NCBI GenBank assembly: GCA_963921195.1
Contig: OY992540.1
Coordinates: 45,221,890-45,285,889, forward strand
Direction: 5' to 3'
Source: Pegoplata infirma
Lineage: Eukaryota; Arthropoda; Insecta; Diptera; Anthomyiidae
Length of the DNA: 64,000 nt
Shown here: positions 21,880 to 33,625 of the stretch, one piece after another
Layout of the letters: each line of letters begins with the position of its first letter
Numbering within the stretch: position 1 is the first letter of the stretch
Made by a program: the position numbers and the translations under genes
Notes under the pieces: generated by a model
What the model was told of the DNA's origin: nothing
Databases searched by the model: none
What the model saw: only the letters and a program-made list of their open reading frames with translations

Positions 21880-22560
21880 TTTATAGCCCACTAAAGTTTT
21901 TATTTTTTTATCAAAGGCGTCTGGAAAACGTCAAAAATACTATAATAACAACACATCTGAGCTTCAAAATATGATTTGATGTCTTCAGTGAAATTTTATG
22001 GTGGTTCTTTTCTTACAACATTTTAACCTTCTAACTTCCATTTAAAGGGGTCATTTTAGTCCATTTTCAAAAACTTAACACAGAAGTCTAATAAAACGTC
22101 CATTTAGAGGGATAAAATGTTCTACAAATATTTTCCCCATAAAATTTCACTAGAGGTTGTCAAATGTTCAAAGTTTGTGCGATATGCGCAAAATGCTTAA
22201 AAAGGGTCAAGTATAAATTATCAATGTTTGTTATTTTTTACCAAATCAGTGTTAAAAAATATCGACAAAAAAGAGTGCAAATATACTTTTAAGCTAAAAA
22301 TGATGTTCTAATGTGTTTTATAAAATTTTATGATGATTCTTTTCTTTGACCAAATTAACCCTCTATGTCGCGTTTTAAAGGCTAATTTTTGTCCTTTTTT
22401 TAAAAGAAATACAAAAAAATCTATAAAAAAAGGCATTTCGAGGGTTCAAATGATTTACAAATATTTTCTGCATTAAATTGGAAATATGTGATCAAAATTT
22501 TGTTTGTATGTGTTAAAAGTGTACTTTGGTGGCCTTATTCTGAATATAATTAGAACATTT
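21880..22560 (+). repeat. ~330-bp direct repeat (two units) of a dispersed repeat
   Basis: Unit 1 (about 21960-22230) and unit 2 (about 22290-22530) share the order 'tttatg(g/a)tg(g/a)ttctttt', 'aaccttctaacttcc' or its variant, and 'gttctacaaatattttcc' or its variant. The leading phrase 'tatagcccactaaagttttt' (about 21881) recurs at 38950. Confidence 0.6.
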
Positions 22561-22589
22561 TTGGACTTAGAGCCATATAAAAATTAAGC

Positions 22590-22762
22590 CCGATATTCAG
22601 TAAAATCGGTCTATTACCAACAAAAATAAGCAATTTTCATTAAATTTTTTTTGTGTGTTTTCTACACTTCTTAAGGATCTAATAAAAATATAGATCTAAT
22701 CAATCCATATTTGGACTTGGGACCCTTTTTCCGGAAAACACTTGTGTAGGGTATCATAAAAA
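22590..22762. mobile_element. mini-me-related fragment beside foldback A1
   Basis: 'catatttggacttgggaccc' and 'ccggaaaacacttgtgtagg' are the reverse complement of the start of the element at 58728. The fragment ends at the TA where foldback A1 inserted; 'gtaaggtatcataatatg' follows A1 at 24702. Confidence 0.55.
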
Positions 22763-22777
22763 ATATTAATATGTATA

Positions 22778-24694
22778 TGGGGCATTCCATGTCAAATCGG
22801 AAACTTTAAAAAAATATTTTTTAGATTTTCCCAATTTATTTACAGTTTTTAGTACCCTTTGAAAACTCCATTGTGGTAAATTTTCAGATTTTTTGATGAC
22901 CCGCTCAAAAGATATCGAATTTTTAAAAATTTGTAGTTTGTTCCTTTACTCAAACTTCTTTCACTCATAACTTCTTCAATAATAGTCCAAATTTCAATTT
23001 TTTTTTTCAAAATTTTTATTTATTTACGTACTTTTTAAAAAAAAATCCCAAAAAATTCTCAAAAGCGGTCTAGAATGCGATTTTTAAGTTTTAAAATTTA
23101 AATCTCATTTTTGAAAATGTTTGTAGTCTTTGATTTTTTGAAATTTTTTTGTGTAAAACGTCTATCGATTCTACAAATTTTTTGCCCAGGAGGATTGTGG
23201 GATAACAATTACTACTATTTTTTTAAATTTTTCGAAAAAAATTTATTGTAATTTTTCAATCTTAAAATCATTTCTACTGCTCCAATGGTGCGTCTTAGAG
23301 GGGTCATTTATAAGACCGACCCCCATTAATTTGTACGTCTTAACATTTCTTTGGAACAAACCAATACCCTATCTCCAATTTCCAAGGGGGCTCCCACACA
23401 AAACAAAATTTTTTAAAATTTGCTGCAACCGCTCTAACTGCCCTAATAGTGCCCTTAGAGCAACAAAATGTATGACAGACCCACAATTTTTTTTTAGACC
23501 AAACATTTTCTCTGAACACACCTACCCTCTATCTCTAATTGTTAAGGCGGTCCCCATACATTTTTTTTATTTTTTGTAAATTTGTTTTATTTAATCAGCT
23601 TCTACCGGTCCAATGGTGCGTCCGAGTGGGGTCATTAGTGAGACCGACTCCCATTTATTTTTACCCTGAAAAATTTTTCTAAAACATATCTACGCCCTAT
23701 CTCCACTTCCTTAGTAGGCTCCAATAAAAATAATAGTTGGAGCAAATTTTATAAAAATGAAATTTTGAATGGAAGCCTACTTAGGGAGTGGAGATAGGGC
23801 ATAGGTATGTTTTAAAAAATGTTGTTGGAAAAAAATAAATGAGGATCGGTCTCAATATGACCCCTCTCGGACGCTCCATTGGACCGGGAGAAGCTGATTA
23901 AATAAAACAAATTTACAAAAAATAAAAACAATTGTATGGGGACTACCTTAATAATTAGAGATAGGGGGAAGAAATGTTCAGAGAAAATGTTTGGGCTAAA
24001 AAAATATTGTGGGTCGGTCATACATTTTGTTGCTCTAAGGGCACTATTAGGGCATTTAGAGCGGTTGGAGCCAATTTTAAAAAATTTCGTTTTATGTGGG
24101 AGCCCCCTTAGAAATTGGAGATAGGTTATTGGTTTGTTCCAAGGAAATCTTAAGACGTGAAAATTAATGGGGGTCGGTCTTATAAATGACCCCTCTATGA
24201 CGCACCATTGGAGCAGTAGAAATGATTTTATGATTGGAAAATTACGATCAAATTTTTTCAAAAAATTTAAAAATTTCCTCCTGGATAAAAAATTTGTAGA
24301 ATCGATAGACGTTTTACTCAAAAAAATTTCAAAAAAATCGAAGAGTACAAACATTTTCAAAAATGAGATTTAAATTTTAAGACTTAAAAATCGCATTCTA
24401 GAGCGCTTTTTAAAATTTTTTGGGATTTTTTTTTAAAAGTACGTAAAAAACAAAAATTTTGAAAAAAAAAAAAAAATGGAAATTTGGACCATTATTGAAG
24501 AAGTTATAAGTAAAATAAGTTTGAGTAATGGAACAAACTGCCAATTTTTAAAAATTCGATATCTTTGAACGGGTCATCAAAAAAGTCTGAAAATTTACCA
24601 AGAAGAAGTTTTCGAAGGGTACTAAAAACTGTAAACAAATTGGGAAAATCTAAAAAAAAAAATTAAAGTGTCCGATTTGACATGGAATGCCCCA
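22778..24694. mobile_element. large palindromic foldback A1 (TGGGGCATTCCATGTC ends)
   Basis: About 950-bp arms are near-perfect reverse complements from TGGGGCATTCCATGTCAAAT (22778) to its inverse at 24694, with a centre near 23740. TA precedes the left end, and CA follows the right end. The outer half of each arm has 'gatatcgaattttt' phrases. The inner half holds three direct units of about 163 bp, each starting near GACCGACYCCCATT (23312, 23475, 23640). The reading frame that runs through the arms (for example RSNCPNSALRATKCMTDPQ) is not preserved in all arms, so it is not called as a gene. Confidence 0.85.
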
Positions 24695-25373
24695 CATGTA
24701 TTGTAAGGTATCATAATATGTACTATGTATTTAAGTACACTTTTATATTCAATTTTTGACCCTTAAATTTGGAATTTCCAAAGAGTGGAACAGGATCTAC
24801 TAAAAACCCATTCCTATATTCCAAATTTCAAGTATCTAGCTTTAGTGCACAGAAAAAAATACGGAGGAAACAAATTTGAGTAATCACCCAGTCAGAAAAA
24901 TACAATCGCAAAAGCGCTGTGAAAGCGTTGTAAACGGTTCTACAAGCGTTCCATTTACCATCTTGAAAGCGCTTTCAGATGATCCGAATGATAACATCGA
25001 TCTACGCTAGGTTTAAAGCGTTTTAAAAGCGTTTTAAAAAAGTGCTTTCAGAACGTTTTGTTAAAAGTCATGAAAGCGCTTTAAAAACCAAAAGTAAAGC
25101 ACTTATAAAGAGCTTAAATACAAAAATTAATGATATTTTCCAGCGATTGTTAACTCTTGAAACAATGCTATTGCTGAAATTCAACGAAAATTGCATGTTT
25201 TTCATACCGTTAACTCTCCAAATAAAGCTCCATTGGTATATCCTCTCTTTAAAAACAAAAAGTATTCTCTTGGCAAAGTAATGGAATCTACTGAAACAAA
25301 AGTTGTGTTTTCTTTTATTAATATTCATGGTTTCAAAATTACTGCATCCCATCCTGATAATGCAATTATTTTT

Positions 25374-25455
25374 TTGTAATTATGTAATTATGTAATTTGT
25401 AATTATGTAATATGTAATTATGTAATATGTAATTTGTAATTATGTAATTATTTTT
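25374..25455 (+). repeat. TAATTATG/TAATATG microsatellite
   Basis: About ten units of 7-8 bp (TAATTATG, TAATATG, TAATTTG). Confidence 0.85.
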
Positions 25456-25507
25456 TGGTAAAATCGAAGAATAAATTTTAATTATACAAAATTTTACAAA
25501 ATATACA

Positions 25508-25650
25508 TACCGGTAGTCCCGGGAATACCGTCAGAACCGGAACCGGGAATACCGGGAATAATTCAAGAACCGGGAAACCGGTTCCATTTCCCGGTAATAC
25601 CGAGAACCGGGAATACCGGTATTCCCGGTACTACGGTACTGACCGTAGGC
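25508..25650. repeat. CCGGGAATACC repeat cluster
   Basis: At least eight copies of ACCGGGAATACC or its inverse are packed into 140 bp, giving a local GC island with internal dyads. They are probably subterminal binding repeats of a hAT-type element or a local expansion of one. Confidence 0.6.
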
Positions 25651-26456
25651 ACTAGTGTGCATATTGCAGAAGTTAAATGCATTATTTGTAAATTTTATAA
25701 CGAAACTATTGCTATAACTCTTTTGCATAAATGATAATAATAAAACTTAAAATTGATTTACAAATTAAAAAATGTTTTATGTTTTCAAAATTTTGCGTTT
25801 TCAATGTGGTGGTAGGGAAAAATTATTTAATTTGATTTAACAAAATGTTTTTATAACAATTTGTTTAAAATTGAGTAGAACTTAAAAAAATACTATACTT
25901 GTATGTACTACGAAAAAAATTTAAAAACGTTTGCAAAAACTGCTTTAAAACCATTTAATTTTGAAACGAACATGTATTTTGTTAATAAAGTGCTTTCAAA
26001 ACGCTTTTCGAAAACGCTCTCAAGGCGTTCGAATAAAGCGTTTTGATAATGCTTTTTTTTTTGTTACAGTGCTTGCAGAACGCTTTTCGAAAACGCTCGC
26101 AAAGCGCTCGAAAATAACGTTTTGAGAACGTTCTTTTTTTGTTACAGTGCTTTCAGAACGCTTTTTTTTTATAACCGTCGTCAATTTCTGCTTGGGCACT
26201 TGTTTAAATTTAAAAACAAAAATTGAGTAATTTTTTAATTGACGCAATTAAAAATTTTCTTAAAAATTTTAAAAACAATTTAAGTAAATAATTTAATAAA
26301 AATTTAATAGTTTTTTTAATTTTTTTTTTAACTCTCATAGTTTTTTGAATTCTCGTTTAGTTTATAGTTTTTTGTGTATGTATATGAAAGTTTGTAATCG
26401 TCTTTATAAAATTTTCCTATGTCTTTGAGACATAAATATGTTTGGTAAAGTTTGAA

Positions 26457-26775
26457 AATTATATCAAAACATATCTACTTTGATAAAAACATATATGGAT
26501 CATATCTAAATGGATATAATCAGATCTACTCCATATATATTCATATCTGCTTCAGATATCTTTTGATCCGTAAATTGAGTCTATCTGACAATTTTTCATA
26601 TATGAACATATCTGAAAATGTCTGATCATATATGCCATATATGCCAGATAGACTCAATTTACGGATCAAAAGATATCTGAAGCAGATATGAATATATATG
26701 GAGTAGATCTGATTATATCCATTTAGATATGATCCATATATGTTTTTATCAAAGGAGATATGTTTTGATATAATT
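26457..26775. mobile_element. near-perfect hairpin MITE
   Basis: Arms of about 133 bp (26457-26590 and 26643-26775) match with one or two differences; the loop is about 52 bp. The tips are AATTATATCAAAACATATCT. The low divergence suggests a young insertion. No clear target duplication and no coding sequence are seen. Confidence 0.8.
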
Positions 26776-27058
26776 ATTTTTTTACACGGGAAAACAAGTT
26801 TTTTGTTTTTTTTTTGTAAAAAAATTTAAAACTTTTTTAAACTTTAAAAAAAATAAATAGATAAATTTTGAGTAAATTTTTAATTGTGTCAATTAAAAAT
26901 TTACTCAAATTTTTTTTCAAACATTTAATAAATTTTTATAAAAAATTTACTCAATACTATTAAATCGTTTAGTGGTGCAAAATTGAGTAATTTTTTACTC
27001 AATAGTATTAAAAATTTACTCAAATATTTTTTTTATTTTTTTCTGTGTGGTTTCCACT

Positions 27059-27775
27059 GTGATCTTTAAAAAATAAATTAATAAAAAAATCAAGCCCCTC
27101 CTCTACAACTGTTTTTAAGTTTCATGTCAAACGGTGTCACCTTAATAAATTTTATTCATTCTTCCATACCTATGTATAAATTTTATATAGCTAAGAACTT
27201 TTGCGTGGTTTAATACCATATCGTTTCTTTCTAGTATATCGTACTACTTGTTTTGTAGCTACTGATGCTGGGAGCATAGTGTTTTGCTGAATATATTTTT
27301 GCTTCACTACGAATTTGTTCATTTTTATTGCATTGTGTTCATCTTAATTATGTGCTTGTTAATTAAATTTTTCTTAATAAACAGGAAATCTGTTGTTTTT
27401 TTTTGTTTTTTTTTTTGTGCTCATCTCTTTTGGCTTCCTAGAACTTTTTGGTTTTTATTTTTATTTAACTTTATTTTGTCTATGTGCCGACTGTGTACAG
27501 TAAATATGTATGTATTAACATTAAGTCAGGATTTCGTGTGGCTGTTTTGGTTTCAAAATTAAATTATTTTAATGATTAATTAGCAACAAAAAGATTTATT
27601 TCATTTGAAGTAGTATGTTGCCACGTGTTACGTAGCGTATTATTGTTGAATAAGTATGCTATAATTACATATTACTCATACGCTTTGTGGTCCAACAATA
27701 TATAAAGGTGAAGAAAAAACAATTTTTAATTTAATGACTTCAAAGCGAAGTTATAATTAATTTTTAGAAGCTTTA
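27059..27775. other. AT-rich sequence, possibly intronic
   Basis: This is one of the less repetitive parts of the window. A 92-codon open frame (27284-27562) is rich in Phe, Leu and Cys and has no domain, so it is not called. No splice-bounded exon was convincing. Confidence 0.45.
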
Positions 27776-27885
27776 AAAGTGAGAAAAATTTCTAAAAAAC
27801 AAGGAAAACTGTCAAATATTGGTAAAATTGGACTACAAGATTTTCCTAGTAATTTTATAATTTTTTTTTTGTGTGTAATATATTA
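27776..27885 (-). mobile_element. fragment of the CACACAAAAAA family
   Basis: The reverse complement reads TTACACACAAAAA, 'aattactaggaaaatcttgt' and 'atatttgacagttttccttg', the same order as 63777-64000 and the interior of 44552-45017. Confidence 0.65.
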
Positions 27886-28112
27886 AAAATAATACTCGTT
27901 TGATGGTAATAACATTTAGTATTGTTAACTTTTTTTTTAACAAATTGCATCTACCATAAAAAAGTTTCCAATGTATTGTCGCCCACCGTATAACGAAAAT
28001 ATTTTAATTTCACCACAGCTTGCATTGCCTGAACCTTCAACAAAAGTACTTTGGCAATGCTCAGCCATACGTATGTGCTTTTACTGTATTGTCATGTATG
28101 TATTTACTTATA

Positions 28113-30523
28113 TGAGGCATTCCACACCAAATGTCCCGCTACAGAAAAACATGTGTCCCGTAAATTTTTGAATAGGTTGTTTAGATATTTCTATATGGAA
28201 CTAAGAAAATTTCGTTTTTGGTTTTTCAAATTTTCAAAAACTGGGCTTAGGAGGCGTGGTCAAATATTGTAAAATGGTCAAATTTGTGGCAAGTTGCCTT
28301 GATTAAATATTTATCACATTAAAACAGAATACACCACAATCTCAAAAATTTACATTCTTATATAGTTTTGTATGGGCTATCGATTAATTTTTTTTTTTTT
28401 GAAAATTTTCAGAACCCGTTCAGAAATTTTCCATTTTCTAAAAAAGTAAATTTATCAAAAATCTGGCCACTTTTTTTTTTTAAGTTTAGATGTTTGTCCA
28501 TCCACACAAAAAAATCAGAAACGCGTTCTTCGTTTTTTTCGAGCAAATCGCATTTGAACTTTAAATTTCATAACAATTTTGTAATTTGCTTGTATTTCTT
28601 TGTTTTAACGTTGCGAATGAGTAATATTTATGCAATTAATAATACTCATTCGCAACGTTAAATCAAGAAAATACAAGCAAATTACAAAATTGTTATGGAA
28701 TTTAAAGTTCAAATGCGATTTTCTCGAAAAAAAACGAAGAACGTGAGTTAAAACACCTCAATTCAACCGAAAAAAGTAGCATTTTTGACCTGACCCCTTT
28801 CGAATTTGATGAAACTTGGAATATAGTTGGGCCCTTACAAAAAAATCATAGTGCCAAAATTTTGGACTTCTGATGGTTTTTCTTCCCGAGATATGGGGTC
28901 TTGAAAATTGGGCAAATCGTGTATATTTGACAAAAGTGTTCTGAGATAAATAAAGATAACTCGAAAAGTAATAACAACACAGGCCTCAGTCAGGTCGCAG
29001 ATGATAGGTAATGAGACAGCCGTTAAAATGGCTCTCCCCAAGATTTTTTTTGAAAAAGGTCAAAGGTCATTGGTTTTAACCTTAATTTTTGGAGAGCTAT
29101 ATCTCAAAAAACGATATCTTTAAAATTTTGGAAAAAAAATATGTTGTTAAGGATCACCTATACTACTTAAGTTTAAATTTTCAGGATGGAGACTTCATTG
29201 GAACTTTTAATATTAATAGAAACATAATGATAGGAAGAAAAAGCGGTGTATTTTCCTTTATAAAAAAAATATTTTTTTTTTGTCTTTGAGATTCTGGTAC
29301 CAAATTTCACTTTTCTGAATGTTTTTGACGTGATGAGTCCAAATATGACCTTTGAACTAGCCTATCGCAATTAGTTTTCGAGATATCTGCACATAAATGT
29401 GTAAAAATTGCTAAAATGCTATTGCTATGTTTTTTTGAACATTTAGGTGCACATATGTTGAAAAGTAATAGCGATAGGCCAGTTCAAAAATCATATTTGG
29501 ACTCAGCACGTCAAAAACAGTCAGAAAAACGAATTTTGGTACCAGAATTTCAAAGCCAAAAAAAAATTTTTTTTTTCTAAGAGAAATTACACCGCTTTTT
29601 CTTTCCTGTCACAATGTTTCTATTGATATAAAAAGTTCCAATGAAGTCTCCATCCTGAAAATTTGAACTTAAGTAGTATAGGTGATTCTTAACAACATAT
29701 ATTTTTTCCAACATTTTAAAAATAACGTTTTTTGAGATATAGCTCTCCAAAAATTAGGGTTAAAACCAATGACCTTTGACCTTTTTCAAAAAAAATCTTG
29801 GGGAACACCATTTTAAAGGCTGTCTCATTACCTATTATTTGCGACCTGACTGAGGCCTGTATTGTTATTACTTTTCGAGTTATCTTTATTCATCTCTGAA
29901 CACTTTTGTCAAATATATACGATTTTATTAATTTTCAACACCGCATATCTCGAATACTGGAATGACCAGAAGCCTGAAAAATTGGAAAAATCTCTTTTTT
30001 GTTAAAGTAAACCCCAGTACTAAATTTTATTAAATTTGGAGGGGGTGCGGTCAACTCCTCGGTTGAATTGAGGTGTTTTAGCTCACGTGTTTCTGAATTT
30101 TGTTGTGTGGATGGACAAACATCTAAACTTAAAAAAAAATTTAAAAAAGAAAAAAAAGTGTCATGTTTTTTAATAAATTGACATTTTTAAAAAATGGAAA
30201 ATTTCAGAACGGGTTCTAAAAAGTTAAAAAAAAAAATAAAAAATTTTTGAATCCATAGCCCTTACAAAACTATATAAGAATGTAAATTTTTGAGATTGAG
30301 GTGCATTCCGTTTTAATGTGATAAATATTTAATCAAGGCAACTCGCCACAAATTTGACCATTTTGCCAATATTTGACAACGCCTCTTAAGCCCAGTTTTT
30401 GAAAATTAGAAAAACCAAAAACGCAATTTTCTTAGTTCCATATAAGGCTATCCAAACAACCTTTTCAGAAAATTACGGGACACATGTTTTTCTGCAGCGG
30501 GACATTTGGTTTGGAATGCCTCA
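28113..30523. mobile_element. large foldback B (TGAGGCATTCCACACC ends)
   Basis: TA flanks both ends (28111-28112, 30524-30525). The outer arms pair from TGAGGCATTCCACACCAAAT to 'tttggtttggaatgcctca', with 'cttaggaggcgtggtcaaat' mirrored near 30370. An inner pair (28555-28620 and 28650-28735) surrounds 'gaatgagtaat'. The central part is occupied by a second palindrome (28744-30085). No coding sequence is recognised. Confidence 0.85.
28744..30085. mobile_element. palindrome nested in foldback B, 2-bp CG duplication
   Basis: The ends are TGAGTTAAAACACCTCAATT and its inverse. CG lies on both sides (28742-28743, 30086-30087). The left arm of foldback B shows the unbroken site ('aacgcgttcttcg'), which holds one CG at the join. 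Arms of about 650 bp pair around 29415, for example 'ttggtaccagaatctcaaag'-type text at 29285 and 29535. No ORF of note. Confidence 0.8.
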
Positions 30524-30525
30524 TA

Positions 30526-32457
30526 TGGGGCATTCCATGTCAAATCGGACACTTTGAAAAATTTTTTTTTTAGATTTTCCCAATTTGTTTACAGTTTTTA
30601 GTACCCTTCGAAAACTTTTTCGTGGTAAATTTTCAGATTTTTTTGATGACCCGTTCAAAAGATATCGAATTTTAAAAAATTGGTAGTTTGTTCCTTTTCT
30701 TAAACTTCTTTTACTCATAACTTCTTCAATAATGGTCCAAATTTCAAATTTTTTTATTTGTTTTTTTTTTGTTTTTTTACGTACTTTAAAAAAAAAAAAA
30801 ACAAAAAATTCTTAAAAGCGCTCTAGTATGAGATTTTTAAGTTTTAAAATTTAAATCTCATTTTTGAAAATGTTTATACTCTTCGATTTTTTTCTTTAAA
30901 ACTTCAATCGATTCTACAACTTTTTTGCCCAGGAGGATCGTGGGATAACGATTATTACTATTTTTTAAAATTTTTTGAAAAAAATATATGGTAATTTTTT
31001 AATCTTAAAATCGTTTCTACTGCTCTACTGGTGCGTCATAGAGGGGTCATTTATAAGACTGACCCCCACTAATTTGTACGACTTAACATTTCTTTAAAAC
31101 AAACTAATATCTCCAACTTCTAAGGGGGCTACCACACAAAACGACATTTTTTAAAATTTGCTCCAACCGCTCTAACTGCTCTAATGGTGCCCTTAGAGCA
31201 ACAAAATGTATCACCGAACCACAATATTGTTTTATTCCAAACATTTTCTCTCAACACTCCTACCCTCTATCTCTAATTGTTAAGGTGGTCCCCATACAAT
31301 TTTTTTTTTTATTTTTTGTAAATTTGTTTTATTTAATCAGCTTCTACCGGTCCAATTGTGCACCCGTGAGAGGTCATAAGTGAGACCGATCCCCATTTAT
31401 TTTTACCCTCCAACATTTTTGTAAAACACACCACAGCCCTATCTCTACTCCCTAAGTAGGCTTCCATTCAAAATTACATTTTTATAAAATTTGCTCCAAC
31501 TGTTATTTGTATGGGACCTACTTAGGGAGTGGAGATAGGGCGTACATATGTTTTAAAAAAAAGTTTTTAGGGTAAAAATAAATGGGGGTCGGTCTCACTA
31601 ATGACCCCTCTCGAACGCACCATTGGACCGGTAGAAGCTGATTAAATAAAACAAATTTACAAAAAATAAAAAAAATTGTATGGGGACCGCCTTAACAATT
31701 AGAGATAGATGGTAGGTATGTTCAGAAAAAATGTTTGGACTAAATAAATATTGTGGGTCGGTCATACATTTTGTAGCTCTAAGGGCACTATTAGGGCAGT
31801 TAGAGCGGTTGGAGAAAATTTTAAAAAATGTCGTTTTGTTTGGGACCCCCTTACAAATTGGAGATAGGGTAATAGTTTGTTCCAAAGAAATGTTGAGACG
31901 TAAAAATTAATGGGGGTCGGTCTTATAAATGACCCCTCAATGACGCACCCTGGGAGCAATAGAAATAATTTTAAGATTGGAAAATTACAATAAAATTTTT
32001 TCAAAAAATTTAAAATAATAGTAATAATTGTTATCCCATGATCCTCTTGGGCAACAAATTTGTAGACTCGATACAAGTTTTACACAAAAAAATTTCCAAA
32101 AAATCAAAGAGTACAAACATTTTCAAAAATGAGATTTAAATTTTAAAACTTAAAAATCGCATACTAGAATGCTTTGAGGATTATTTTTGGAATTTTTTTT
32201 TTAAAGTACGTAAAAAAAAAATTTGAAAAAAAATGGAAATTTGGATTATTATTGAAAAAGTTATTAGTAAAAGAAGTTTGAGTAAAGGAACAAACTACCA
32301 ATTTTTAAAAATTCGATATCTTTTGGACGGGTCATCAAAAAAATCTGAAAATTTACCACGAAGGAGTTTTCGAAGGGTACTAAAAACTGTAAACAAATTG
32401 AGAAAATCTAACAAAAAAAAATTTTTAAAAAAATCTGATTTGACATGGAATGCCCCA
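30526..32457. mobile_element. large palindromic foldback A2, second copy of A1
   Basis: TGGGGCATTCCATGTCAAAT runs to its inverse at 32457, with TA at both sides (30524-30525, 32458-32459). Sequence order equals A1 throughout, including the ~163-bp units carrying GACCGACCCCCA-type starts in both arms. It abuts foldback B and shares the TA at 30524-30525. Confidence 0.87.
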
Positions 32458-32459
32458 TA

Positions 32460-33396
32460 TATTTACTAACATGTAACTAATACATATTTCCCTTTTTCCA
32501 CATTTTATATTTAAATAAAAATATGATATTATTTATTTTATCAATTTTACCAATTTTATGTACTCGTTGCTTTAGTAACAAATATTTGTAAAATTTTATT
32601 AACTATAAAAGCAAAAAAGGAAAACCGACAAACAATACCTACCTTTTTTGGAATACATAACAAAAAAAAAACTTAACACAAAAATTTAAACAAATATTTT
32701 TATCCTCAAACATTATTTTTCAAACATCCCAAAAATAACAATATATGAATATTTTACTATGTATAACAAAAAGATAAAAAGGGTTAGAAAAATACATAAA
32801 TACTTTGAAAGAGGAAATGAATTTTATGGAGTGTGTACTCATAAAATACTATTGAAATATAAACCTACTTTAAAAGAAATTAAAAAGATATTAAATTCTT
32901 AGAAAATAAAACGAAATATAAAGTTTAGGAAGAAAGAGAATAAATGGGAAATGATACTGACAACACTATTTTACAACAAAGGTAAAATATGATTTTTTTT
33001 TTTTGGAATTTCAAAAAGATTTTTCTATTAACAGGAAAAAAACTTTAGATATTCTGATAATAAATGTTGTTATGTAAATGAATGATATATGAAAATATAC
33101 ATCATTTATATTCTTTCTATGATTTTTACATATTTATGTACCAAAAATAATATAATCATTATGTCTATATTTACATCTATATATAAATACATCAATATAT
33201 AAGAGATCTTTTGTTGAATTCGATAAGAAAAATGTTTTCCATTTCAGATTAATTATATTCTAAGCCAATATTTTTTTTAATTTTTAATAACTTTGCAAGA
33301 TTTAATCGACACGTGCTCCGGAATTTGTCAGATTTTATTGTCAAAACTATTTAGAAAATATGAAAACTGTACTACAAGTAACAAATGGAATTTAAA
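32460..33396. other. AT-rich sequence without recognised feature
   Basis: Little dispersed-repeat similarity to the rest of the window was seen. It is possibly host intron or intergenic DNA. A (TATATAAATACATC)-like stretch lies near 33170-33200. No exon candidate is convincing. Confidence 0.45.
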
Positions 33397-33612
33397 CAAG
33401 TAGAAAAGCTAAATTTGGCTTGGCCGAATGTATAAATAACCACCCACAATGCCTTTTTTAGAGGATAGTAAATTTTCTAACCTTAAAAAAATGAACAATT
33501 TTGATTAGAAATATTTTATTTTGATTAAAAAACTTTGTTTTGTCGTTTTCGTAAAAAAAGAAATGTGGAATTTGGCATTTGGCATTTTAGAATTTAAATA
33601 AAATACAAATCA
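33397..33612. mobile_element. mini-me end fragment at the LOA insertion site
   Basis: 'caagtagaaaagctaaattt', then 'tggccgaatgtataaataac' and 'agtaaattttctaac', match the start of the mini-me at 47775. The LOA LINE inserted in or beside its interior. Confidence 0.65.
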
Positions 33613-33625
33613 TTTTCTAAGAGAT

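Larger units (their letters stand above)
24888..26205. mobile_element. element with clustered AAAGCGCTTT motifs at both ends
   Basis: AAAGCGCT or GAAAGCGTT motifs recur more than ten times at 24905-25090 and 25985-26165, in opposite orientations. The tips are CCCAGTCAGAAA and (inverted) CCCAAGCAGAAA. No target duplication was recognised. Between them a 62-codon frame at 25191-25379 (VFHTVNSPNKAPLVYPLFKN...) shows amino-acid variety that could be a transposase remnant, but I do not recognise the family. Confidence 0.55.
24842..27047. mobile_element. composite element with CACAGAAAAAAATA ends
   Basis: The left end CACAGAAAAAAATACGGAGG, then AAATTTGAGTAA, is mirrored by AAATTTACTCAAATA...TTTTTCTGTG at 27047. 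TTGAGTAAATTTTTAAT phrases recur inside (26222, 26870, 26985). Two other structures lie within: the GCGCTTT-rich element 24888-26205 and the hairpin 26457-26775. Confidence 0.5.

Noticed and set aside
23812..24360. 182-codon frame in foldback A1 as a gene
   Set aside because: It crosses arm repeats, lacks a domain, and the equivalent frame is broken in another arm of the same family.
27284..27562. 92-codon Phe/Leu/Cys-rich open frame as a membrane protein
   Set aside because: Composition follows T-rich DNA; no splice-site context, homologue or conserved motif could be named.
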